DNA of 5,070 bases, from assembly GCA_934655835.1 (NCBI GenBank), contig CAKUHM010000115.1, forward strand, positions 1-5,070, read 5' to 3'. The DNA comes from an uncultured Collinsella sp. (GTDB lineage Bacteria > Actinomycetota > Coriobacteriia > Coriobacteriales > Coriobacteriaceae). Below the pieces are notes generated by a model. The model worked only from the letters and a program-made list of their open reading frames with translations, searched no databases and was not told the DNA's origin. The translations under genes were made by a program, and so were the position numbers. Every line of letters begins with the position of its first letter. Position 1 is the stretch's first letter. Below, piece by piece: positions 1 to 4,998 of the stretch.

Positions 1-2
1 CC

Positions 3-95
3 AACGTTTCGAGTACGTTAAACCCGTCAACGGTCGATTTTCACCCGCGAACGGTCTTTATACTAATTAGCAATATAAGCAACGTATAAGACGTT
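3..95. promoter_or_regulatory. Repeated motifs upstream of the operon, possible operators
   Basis: Two inverted repeats share the same arms: AACGT-N7-ACGTT at 3-19 and AACGT-N5-ACGTT at 81-95, the second touching the TATAAT box. In addition AACGGTC occurs at 29-35 and again at 50-56, exactly 21 bases apart, about two helical turns. This arrangement would suit a DNA-binding regulator, but arms of five bases are short and could arise by chance. No regulator gene is visible in the window. Confidence 0.3.
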
Positions 96-100
96 ATAAT
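95..100 (+). promoter_or_regulatory. Candidate -10 box (TATAAT) for the PTS operon
   Basis: A perfect TATAAT lies 26 bases upstream of the EIIAB start codon, which would give a leader of about 20 bases. No good TTGACA-like -35 box is present 16-18 bases upstream (the sequence there is aatata-like), so an activator may be needed or this may not be the true box. A second candidate, TATACT at 59-64, has a weak TTTTCA at 38-43 with a short 15-base spacer. No sigma-54 GG-N10-GC signature was seen, although some mannose-family operons use one. Confidence 0.45.
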
Positions 101-112
101 GACCATAACGAA

Positions 113-122
113 AAGGAGGAGG
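113..122 (+). promoter_or_regulatory. Strong ribosome binding site of EIIAB
   Basis: AAGGAGGAGG lies immediately upstream of ATG 127 and holds two overlapping GGAGG cores. It is the strongest Shine-Dalgarno in the window and fixes the EIIAB start. It suggests a highly translated first gene. Confidence 0.85.
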
Positions 123-126
123 CAAG

Positions 127-1053
127 ATGAATCAGATCATTCTCGCATCTCATGGCGGCCTGGCCGCAGGCGCCAAAGACACGCTCGAGATGGTTCTCGG
201 CGACGTGTCGAACGTCCACGTCGTGTCGCTTGCTCGTGACGACAAGGAGCCCATCACCAATAAGGTGGACGCCATGATCGCCACGTTCAACGCGGACGAC
301 ACCGTCTATGTGCTGACCGATATGCTCGGCAGCTCGGTCAACAACAGCATGGTCGAGCTTTCCAAGAACGGCACGAAGTTCACGGTTGTCAGCGGTTTCA
401 ACATTCCGCTGGCACTGACGCTTGCTATGAGCCCCGTCCCCGTCAAGGGCGCCGAGCTCGCGGCCCTCATCAACGAGGCCCGCACCGGTCTGACCAACCC
501 CAACGCCCCGGTCGAGGTTGCTCCCGCAGCCCCCGCCAAGAAGGCCAAGGCCGCCCGTCACAACGCCGGTCCCGCCAAGATCGTCCTCGCACGTCTTGAC
601 TACCGTCTGCTGCACGGCCAGGTCGTCTTTACCTGGACCACCAAGGTTCAGGCCGAGCGCATCATCGTCGTCGACAACGCTGCCGCCAACGATGACATCA
701 AGAAGGGCGCTCTTAAGCTTGCCAAGCCCCAGGGCGTGCGCCTGAACGTCTTCACCGTCGAGCGTGCCCTCGCCAAGATGGACAAGCTCAACACCCTCGG
801 TGAGCGCGTCATGTTCGTCTTTGGTAACACCGCCGAGATGCTGCAGTTCTGCCAGGGCTACAAGCTCGACGCCATCAACCTGGGCGCCACCGCCAACCAC
901 GACGGTGCCGATCAGGTCGGCGGCAAGGATAGCTCCGTCTTCCTCGACGCCACCCAGAAGGCCGACGTCAACCAGCTGCTCGACATGGGCATCAAGCTCT
1001 ACGTCCAGCAGACCCCTACGTATCAGAGCGTCGACATCGACGCCAAGCTGTAA
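127..1053 (+). CDS. PTS mannose-family EIIAB fusion (ManX-type)
   Basis: This 308-residue cytoplasmic phosphotransfer protein relays phosphate from HPr to the incoming sugar. Residues 1-120 form an EIIA-Man domain: LASHGGLAAG carries the expected phospho-acceptor His9, Asp65 in TDMLGSSVNN matches the conserved active-site Asp region, and SGFNIPLAL (89-97) is a typical family motif. Residues 121-150 are an Ala/Pro/Lys-rich linker. Residues 151-308 form an EIIB domain: RLDYRLLHGQV places the second phospho-His at 163, followed by IIVVDNAAANDD and the late INLG motif (250-253). The length is close to E. coli ManX (about 320). The canonical EIIB motif is R-I-D-D-R-L-I-H-G-Q-V, so Tyr159 replaces the second Asp. 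It is the first gene of the operon, 36 bases ahead of EIIC. The family assignment is secure; the substrate is not readable from this protein. Confidence 0.96.
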   Translation: MNQIILASHGGLAAGAKDTLEMVLGDVSNVHVVSLARDDKEPITNKVDAMIATFNADDTVYVLTDMLGSSVNNSMVELSKNGTKFTVVSGFNIPLALTLAMSPVPVKGAELAALINEARTGLTNPNAPVEVAPAAPAKKAKAARHNAGPAKIVLARLDYRLLHGQVVFTWTTKVQAERIIVVDNAAANDDIKKGALKLAKPQGVRLNVFTVERALAKMDKLNTLGERVMFVFGNTAEMLQFCQGYKLDAINLGATANHDGADQVGGKDSSVFLDATQKADVNQLLDMGIKLYVQQTPTYQSVDIDAKL

Positions 1054-1058
1054 TCAAC

Positions 1059-1072
1059 CAGGCTTTTGCCTG
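1059..1072 (+). other. Small intergenic hairpin between EIIAB and EIIC
   Basis: CAGGC and GCCTG form a perfect 5-bp stem around a TTTT loop, placed between the EIIAB stop and the EIIC Shine-Dalgarno (AAAGGAG, 1077-1083). No U-tract follows, so it is not a terminator. It could be an mRNA processing or stability element, or chance. Confidence 0.4.
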
Positions 1073-1089
1073 ACTGAAAGGAGAAGGGT

Positions 1090-1884
1090 ATGAATACGTT
1101 CATCAGTGCGGTGCTCGTCGGCCTCGTCGGCGTGTTCTGCATGTGGGACTCCCGCCTGCTCGGTCGTCTTAACTTCGAGCAGCCCCTCGTTGGCGCTACG
1201 CTCGTCGGTCTGCTGCTGGGCGACGTGCCCACCGGCCTTGCCGTCGGTGCCGCCGTCGAGCTCGTGTCCATGGGCCTGGTGCAGGTCGGCGCAGCCGTTC
1301 CGCCCGATATGGTCCTGGGCGGCATCGTCGCCGCTGCCTTCGCATGCCTGACCGATGCTTCCGCCGAGACCGCCATGACGATCGCCATCCCGGTCGCCGT
1401 CCTGGGTCAGCTCCTCGGCATTGTCTTCCGTTCCATCATCGCCGCCCTCACCCATGTGGCCGATAGCGCGATCGATAACGGCAAGTTTAAGACCGCCTAC
1501 CGTATGCACATCTGCGCCGGCTCCGGTCTGTACGCCATCATGTACTTCCTGCCGATCTTCCTGGCCGTCTTTGTTGGCACGGACCTGGTCCAGGCCATCG
1601 TCAACATGGTTCCCGAGTGGCTGTCCGTTGGTCTGAACGTTTCCACCAAGATCATGACCGCCTATGGTTTGGCCCTGCTGCTCACCATGATGATCAAGAA
1701 GGGCATGACTCCGTTCCTGTTCATCGGCTTCCTGCTCGCCGCCTACCTCAACCTGTCCGTCATCGCGGTCGCTCTGATCGGTGTGTGCCTGGCTGTCGTC
1801 TTCATGGGCTTCAAGTTCAACGGTTCCCATGCAGCCGCCGGTGTCGATTCCGACTACGATCCGCTCGAAGACGACGAAGACTAA
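1090..1884 (+). CDS. PTS mannose-family EIIC membrane component (ManY-type)
   Basis: This 264-residue integral membrane protein forms the sugar-translocating part of the complex with EIID. The N-terminal half carries the family pattern: QPLVGATLVGLLLGD (31-45), GLAVGAAVELVSMG (49-62), then GAAVPPDM (67-74) and GGIVAAAFA (77-85). Hydrophobic stretches at about 4-18, 32-45, 74-90, 95-120, 139-162, 185-203 and 208-241 fit a multi-span transporter. The length matches E. coli ManY (about 266). The tail from 253 on (DSDYDPLEDDED) is strongly acidic and probably cytoplasmic. ATG 1090 is chosen because AAAGGAG ends six bases upstream. The stop codon overlaps the Shine-Dalgarno of EIID, so the two are probably translationally linked. 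Confidence 0.96.
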   Translation: MNTFISAVLVGLVGVFCMWDSRLLGRLNFEQPLVGATLVGLLLGDVPTGLAVGAAVELVSMGLVQVGAAVPPDMVLGGIVAAAFACLTDASAETAMTIAIPVAVLGQLLGIVFRSIIAALTHVADSAIDNGKFKTAYRMHICAGSGLYAIMYFLPIFLAVFVGTDLVQAIVNMVPEWLSVGLNVSTKIMTAYGLALLLTMMIKKGMTPFLFIGFLLAAYLNLSVIAVALIGVCLAVVFMGFKFNGSHAAAGVDSDYDPLEDDED

Positions 1885-1889
1885 GGAGG
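1883..1889 (+). promoter_or_regulatory. Ribosome binding site of EIID overlapping the EIIC stop
   Basis: AAGGAGG includes the last two bases of the EIIC TAA stop and lies eight bases before ATG 1898. It decides the EIID start over the longer in-frame extension that would begin at 1781 inside EIIC. Overlap of stop and Shine-Dalgarno favours coupled synthesis of the two membrane subunits. Confidence 0.85.
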
Positions 1890-1897
1890 AACACACT

Positions 1898-2731
1898 ATG
1901 GCAACCGCAACCAAGGACGTGTCCCTGAACAAGAAGGTCAGCCAGTTCTTCTGGCGCTCCTGGGCCATCCAGGCCTCTTGGAACTACGAGCGTCAGATGA
2001 ACATGGGCTTCCTCTACGGCATGGTTCCCACGCTCGACCGCCTCTATCCGGATGAGTCCGACCCCAAGCAGCTCGCTGCTAAGAAAGAGGCTTACCACCG
2101 TCACATGGCGTTCTACAACTGCACCCCGCAGACGAGCGCTTTCGTCCTCGGCCTCGCCGCCTCCATGGAGGAGGAGTACGCCAAGGATCCCGAGAACTTC
2201 GACCCCGATTCGATCAACGCGGTCAAGACCTCGCTCATGGGCCCGCTTTCCGGTATCGGTGACTCCTTCTTCCAGGGCACTATCCGCGTCATCGCCTTTG
2301 GCCTGGGCGTTCAGCTGGCCCAGCAGGGCTCCATCATGGGCCCGATCCTGGCCATGCTCATCTCCATCGTCCCCTCCGTGCTGATCACGTGGTTCGCTGC
2401 CAAGATCGGCTACCAGGGCGGCCACGAGTATCTGAGCAAGCTCCAGGGCGGCGACCTCATGGAGAAGCTCATGTATGTCTGCGGCATCGTGGGTCTTATG
2501 TCCGTGGGCGGCATGATCGCTACGCTGATCGGCGCCACCACCCCGCTGCAGTTCGCTGACGGCACCGTCGTTATCCAGGACATCCTGGACGGCATGATGC
2601 CCCAGATGATCTCCCTCGGCCTCACCGGCCTTATGTACTGGCTCATCAAGAAGAACGTCAACACCGGTTGGCTTCTCGTGATCGCCATCGTGGGCGGCAT
2701 CGCCCTCTCCGCGGCCGGCATCCTGGCCTAG
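1898..2731 (+). CDS. PTS mannose-family EIID membrane component (ManZ-type)
   Basis: This 277-residue protein is the EIID subunit, found only in mannose-family PTS complexes, and pairs with EIIC in the membrane. Residues 20-50 (RSWAIQASWNYERQMNMGF then YGMVPTLDRLY) match the conserved start of EIID. FYNCTPQTSAFVLGL (72-86) corresponds to the family FFNTHP...FVLG motif, and LMGPLSGIGDSFFQGTI (113-129) to the hallmark LMGPLAGIGDS loop. Hydrophobic segments at about 130-142, 146-170, 193-213, 236-251 and 257-276 place the C-terminal half in the membrane, while residues 1-110 are largely amphipathic. The length is near E. coli ManZ (about 283-286). It starts 13 bases after the EIIC stop. The family call is very secure. 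Confidence 0.97.
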   Translation: MATATKDVSLNKKVSQFFWRSWAIQASWNYERQMNMGFLYGMVPTLDRLYPDESDPKQLAAKKEAYHRHMAFYNCTPQTSAFVLGLAASMEEEYAKDPENFDPDSINAVKTSLMGPLSGIGDSFFQGTIRVIAFGLGVQLAQQGSIMGPILAMLISIVPSVLITWFAAKIGYQGGHEYLSKLQGGDLMEKLMYVCGIVGLMSVGGMIATLIGATTPLQFADGTVVIQDILDGMMPQMISLGLTGLMYWLIKKNVNTGWLLVIAIVGGIALSAAGILA

Positions 2732-2761
2732 TCGCGACCAAGCGTCTAACCGCTTTCCCCG

Positions 2762-2800
2762 GGGAGCCTGCCTGGCATCCCATACCCCAGGCAGGCTTCC
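2762..2800 (+). other. Long stable hairpin after EIID, without a U-tract
   Basis: Bases 2762-2775 pair with 2787-2800 over 14 positions with a single G-U pair (2764/2798), around an 11-base loop. The core arms are AGCCTGCCTGG and CCAGGCAGGCT. The following bases (atccctaaat) lack a T-run, so efficient intrinsic termination is not expected. The likely roles are protecting the 3' end of the transporter message or partial attenuation, lowering expression of the downstream SIS gene relative to the transporter. The stem is seen directly; the role is inferred. Confidence 0.65.
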
Positions 2801-2808
2801 ATCCCTAA

Positions 2809-2838
2809 ATGTGTCAAAGGACAGTCCCTTTGGCACAT
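2809..2838. repeat. REP-like palindrome between EIID and the SIS gene
   Basis: ATGTGTCAAAGG (2809-2820) and CCTTTGGCACAT (2827-2838) form a 12-bp stem with one G-U pair (2814/2833) around the loop ACAGTC. Very similar TGTGTCAAAGGGAC...GTCCCTTTGACACA palindromes are, as I recall, scattered in intergenic positions in many bacterial genomes and behave like REP or MITE sequences. The copy number in this genome cannot be seen here. It starts eight bases after the preceding hairpin. Its ATG is in frame with the downstream gene and can mislead gene callers. Confidence 0.6.
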
Positions 2839-2913
2839 CCTCAACGGGCTGGCGACTCGGCCCCAATCACGGTAACCCTGCGAGCGTCCGGCAATGTGGC
2901 GCCGCAAAAATCG

Positions 2914-2919
2914 AAAGGA
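2914..2919 (+). promoter_or_regulatory. Ribosome binding site deciding the SIS gene start
   Basis: AAAGGA ends nine bases before ATG 2929. It lies directly against the in-frame ATG 2920, which is too close to be served by it. The frame is also open back to ATG 2809, but that start falls inside the REP-like palindrome and has no Shine-Dalgarno. The 2929 start is therefore preferred. Confidence 0.75.
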
Positions 2920-2928
2920 ATGTGTCAG

Positions 2929-3912
2929 ATGTACGAGATCGACCTTAACCTCCCTAAGCAGATCGTCGCTGACGTCCTGTCCAACCACGAGATCCACAGC
3001 GTCGCTTTCGTCGGCTGCGGTGCTTCCATGTCCGACCTGTACCCCGCCAAGTACTTCCTGGCCAACAACACGGACAAGCTGAACGTTCAGATCTTCACCG
3101 CTAACGAGTTCAACTACGACACGCCTTCCTGGGTCAACGAGCACACCTTCGTGATCACCTGCTCCCTCGGTGGCTCCACGCCCGAGACCGTCGAGGCCAA
3201 CAAGACCGCCAAGAAGCACAACTGCCCGGTCGTCTCCCTCACCAACAAGGCTGGCTCCGCTCTGACCGTCGACGCTGACCACGTCATCGTCCACGGCTTC
3301 CATGCCAACTTTGCCGCCAAGGCCGAGAAGCCTGGCTACGCCATCGCTCTTGCTCTCGAGATCCTGCAGCAGACCGAGGGCTATGACAAGTACGACGACA
3401 TGATCACCGGCCTCACCAACGTCTTCGACCTGTGCGAGAACGCTGCTCAGTCCTGCAAGAAGCTCGCCAAGAAGTTCGCTGAGGACTTCAAGGACGACAA
3501 GATGATCTACTTCATGGCTTCCGGTGCTTCCGAGAAGATGGCTTATTCTCACGCCGCCTTCCTGTTCACCGAGATGCAGTGGATCGACGCCGCCGCCTAC
3601 AACACCGGCGAGTACTTCCACGGCCCGTTCGAGGTTTCCACCGAGGGTAAGCCCTACGTCTTCTTCATGTCCGATGGTGCTACCCGTCCGATGGACGCTC
3701 GCGCCCTCACCTTCCTTGAGCGCATGGGCGCCAAGGTCGCTCTGATCGACTCCAAGGACTACGGTCTGGCCGACGCCGTGCCGGCGAGCGTTGTCACCTA
3801 CTTCAACCCGCTGCTGCACCTCGCCGTTATGCGCGAGTACGGCAACCAGATCGCCGAGGCCCGTCAGCACCCGCTGACCATGCGTCGCTACATGTGGAAG
3901 CTTTCCTACTAA
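2929..3912 (+). CDS. Double-SIS-domain sugar-phosphate enzyme, FrlB/Gfr deglycase-like
   Basis: This 327-residue, probably soluble protein has two phosphosugar-binding SIS domains. In the first, VGCGAS (28-33) and CSLGGSTPETVEA (78-90) supply the typical Ser/Thr-rich phosphate-binding loops. The second begins with MASGASEKMAYSHAAFLFTEM (196-216), shown here as motif MASGASEK plus a helix, and contains TGEYFHGPFE (226-235), where Glu228 and His231 align with the GEFRHGPLE active-site region of FrlB. The C-terminus HPLTMRRYMWKLSY resembles the NPDERRYYGGLVEY end of E. coli FrlB, and the length fits (about 340 in FrlB). FrlB-type enzymes split fructoselysine 6-phosphate into glucose 6-phosphate and lysine; the related GfrE/GfrF enzymes work beside a mannose-family PTS. 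No glutaminase domain is present, so it is not GlmS itself. The SIS family is secure; the deglycase role is an inference, with an aminosugar-phosphate isomerase or deaminase as the alternative. Confidence 0.93.
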   Translation: MYEIDLNLPKQIVADVLSNHEIHSVAFVGCGASMSDLYPAKYFLANNTDKLNVQIFTANEFNYDTPSWVNEHTFVITCSLGGSTPETVEANKTAKKHNCPVVSLTNKAGSALTVDADHVIVHGFHANFAAKAEKPGYAIALALEILQQTEGYDKYDDMITGLTNVFDLCENAAQSCKKLAKKFAEDFKDDKMIYFMASGASEKMAYSHAAFLFTEMQWIDAAAYNTGEYFHGPFEVSTEGKPYVFFMSDGATRPMDARALTFLERMGAKVALIDSKDYGLADAVPASVVTYFNPLLHLAVMREYGNQIAEARQHPLTMRRYMWKLSY

Positions 3913-3918
3913 TAGGTT

Positions 3919-3940
3919 CCGCCGTTCTACCGAACGGCGG
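3919..3940 (+). other. GC-rich stem just after the SIS gene
   Basis: CCGCCGTTC (3919-3927) pairs perfectly with GAACGGCGG (3932-3940) around a four-base loop, six bases after the stop codon. No U-tract follows, so it is not itself a terminator. Its left arm GCCGTTC recurs at 3978-3984, which would allow an alternative pairing with the same right arm. It may protect the 3' end of the mRNA. Confidence 0.55.
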
Positions 3941-3990
3941 AGAGGCCGACGCTGCGCGAGCCTCTGTCGGACAATCTGCCGTTCAATTTC

Positions 3991-4025
3991 AAGGGCGCGA
4001 CCGAAAGGTCAGCGCCCTTTCATTT
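3991..4025 (+). terminator. Intrinsic terminator of the PTS-SIS operon
   Basis: AAGGGCGC (3991-3998) pairs with GCGCCCTT (4012-4019). The stem continues with GACC/GGTC across a bulged A4011 and closes on a GAAA tetraloop (4003-4006). The 3' side runs straight into TTTCATTT, a U-rich tail. This is the best terminator in the window and probably ends the transporter and SIS message, separating it from the HAD gene. Confidence 0.85.
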
Positions 4026-4140
4026 CACGGCACCTTGTCACGACAGAGACTCGCTCGCTGACTTTGCCAATAACGGGGCGTTGAACTATGTCGATGGCGT
4101 TGTGCGCAATTTGCTCCGAAGGAAAACTGTCAATTGTTTT

Positions 4141-4146
4141 AGGAGG
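4141..4146 (+). promoter_or_regulatory. Ribosome binding site deciding the GTG start of the HAD gene
   Basis: AGGAGG stands five bases before GTG 4152 and follows a short AT-rich stretch. It supports the non-ATG start, which places the catalytic FDMDG motif at the usual N-terminal position. No convincing promoter was found in 4026-4140. Confidence 0.8.
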
Positions 4147-4151
4147 TCGCC

Positions 4152-4781
4152 GTGATCAAGGCAGTGCTGTTTGATATGGATGGCGTGCTGGTCGATACCG
4201 AGTGGTTCTACAACCGTCGTCGCGTGGCGTTTATGGAGGAGAAGGGGTTCCACTTTGACGAGATCCCTGACCTTTCGGGGTCTAACGAGCCGGCCATTTG
4301 GCAGGCGCTGGTGCCCGACGATATTGAGCTGCGCGAGCGCCTGCGCGTGGAGTACAAGCAGGTCTACAGCCCGGACCATCCCGTTCCGTATGCCGAGCTG
4401 CTCAACGAGCAGACGGAGCCGGTGATGCGTAAGCTGCACGAGCGCGGCGTGAAGTGTGCCATCGCGAGCTCGTCCTATCGCGAGCTCATTGACGAGCTGG
4501 TGGAGATTGCCGGCATCGCCGACGTGCTGGACTACACCATCAGCGGTCACGAGTGCAGCGCGTTTAAGCCCGACCCCGAGATCTACCTGCGTGCCATGGA
4601 GGCACTGGGGGTGGAGCCTGCCGAGTGCCTGGTTATCGAGGACTCGCCTTTGGGCATCGAGGCCGGCAAGCGCTCCGGCGCCCGCGTCCTGGCGCTGCGT
4701 CCGCACGAGGGCGTCAACCTGGATCAGTCCGCCGCCGACGTCGTCATCGACAACCTGTCCGACATTTTGGCCGCTTTGTAG
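4152..4781 (+). CDS. HAD-superfamily hydrolase, beta-phosphoglucomutase-like (subfamily IA)
   Basis: This 209-residue soluble protein carries all four HAD motifs: FDMDGVLVDTE (7-17) with nucleophile Asp8 and acid/base Asp10, Ser106 in the IASSS strand end, Lys139 in FKPDPEIY, and Glu163-Asp164 in VIEDSPLGIEAG for magnesium binding. Residues of about 17-85 form the alpha-helical C1 cap. The family uses an aspartyl-phosphate intermediate on small phosphorylated metabolites, usually sugar phosphates. The cap segment LSGSNEPAIWQAL lacks the Arg found in true beta-phosphoglucomutases at the equivalent R-x-x-S site, so a phosphatase is more likely than a mutase. It lies downstream of a strong terminator and uses noticeably more GTG and TTT codons than the PTS genes, suggesting a separate, less expressed unit. 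The exact substrate cannot be told. Confidence 0.93.
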   Translation: MIKAVLFDMDGVLVDTEWFYNRRRVAFMEEKGFHFDEIPDLSGSNEPAIWQALVPDDIELRERLRVEYKQVYSPDHPVPYAELLNEQTEPVMRKLHERGVKCAIASSSYRELIDELVEIAGIADVLDYTISGHECSAFKPDPEIYLRAMEALGVEPAECLVIEDSPLGIEAGKRSGARVLALRPHEGVNLDQSAADVVIDNLSDILAAL

Positions 4782-4838
4782 CGTCAATCCACCGCGAGAG
4801 TTACGGATTCACGGGTCTTTTGATGTGGATGGGCTTTA

Positions 4839-4869
4839 TTTGGCTTCGATTTGATCCGTTTGGCTTCGA
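4839..4869. repeat. Short direct repeat with a 20-base period
   Basis: TTTGGCTTCGA occurs at 4839-4849 and again at 4859-4869, exactly 20 bases apart. The intervening bases are not repeated. It lies between the HAD stop and the inverted-repeat element. It may be a leftover of duplication or a pair of binding sites; no function is apparent. Confidence 0.5.
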
Positions 4870-4875
4870 CTCAGA

Positions 4876-4998
4876 CTAAGTGAGTAGACTTTTTGGCGCA
4901 GGCCGACCACAAAGCGTATCTGCCTTAGTAAAACCGCAGGTCACGGAGGTGGCTGTTTTGAATGTGCTCGGCAGGTCGCGAAAAGTCTACTCACTTAG
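4876..4998. repeat. 123-bp element with perfect 18-bp inverted ends (MITE-like or structured RNA)
   Basis: CTAAGTGAGTAGACTTTT (4876-4893) is the exact reverse complement of AAAAGTCTACTCACTTAG (4981-4998). An 18-bp perfect match 87 bases apart is far beyond chance. The outer TA on each side (4877-4878 and 4996-4997) would suit a TA target duplication as made by IS630/Tc1-mariner elements, with 16-bp termini starting at AGTGAG, although TA is also part of the symmetry. The interior has GCAGG three times (4898, 4936, 4971, the last two as GCAGGTC) and an AAAAC/GTTTT pairing (4930-4934 with 4955-4959). It carries no transposase, so mobility would depend on an enzyme elsewhere. A long-range RNA hairpin is the main alternative. 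Confidence 0.6.

Noticed and set aside
1..126. Sigma-54 (-24/-12) promoter of the kind that drives some mannose-family PTS operons
   Set aside because: No TGGCAC-N5-TTGC-like arrangement is present.
94..900. Long minus-strand open frame opposite EIIAB
   Set aside because: It is antisense to a clear EIIAB gene, has a repetitive Gly/Val/Asp composition typical of the reverse frame of GC-rich genes, and has no recognisable domain.
1781..1897. N-terminal extension of EIID starting inside EIIC
   Set aside because: It has no Shine-Dalgarno and the extension is low-complexity out-of-frame EIIC sequence; AAGGAGG before ATG 1898 gives the normal EIID length.
2809..2928. N-terminal extension of the SIS protein from ATG 2809 or ATG 2920
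   Set aside because: The first lies in the REP-like palindrome with no ribosome binding site, and the second abuts the AAAGGA with no spacing.
1054..3870. Long minus-strand frames opposite EIIC, EIID and the SIS gene (about 1054-1968, 1817-2866, 2746-3870)
   Set aside because: They are rich in Asp, Gly, His and Val with no family motifs, and are explained by the strong third-position C bias of the plus-strand genes.
3941..3970. H-type pseudoknot from AGAGG/CCTCT and CCGAC/GTCGG
   Set aside because: The two stems would leave zero-base connecting loops on both sides, which is sterically unlikely; alternative hairpins are more reasonable.
4086..4787. Minus-strand open frame opposite the HAD gene
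   Set aside because: It is antisense to a gene with all four HAD motifs and shows no family features of its own.
4782..4822. Possible terminator of the HAD gene ending in GGGTCTTTT
   Set aside because: A T-run is present but only a 3-bp CCG/CGG pairing can be found ahead of it.
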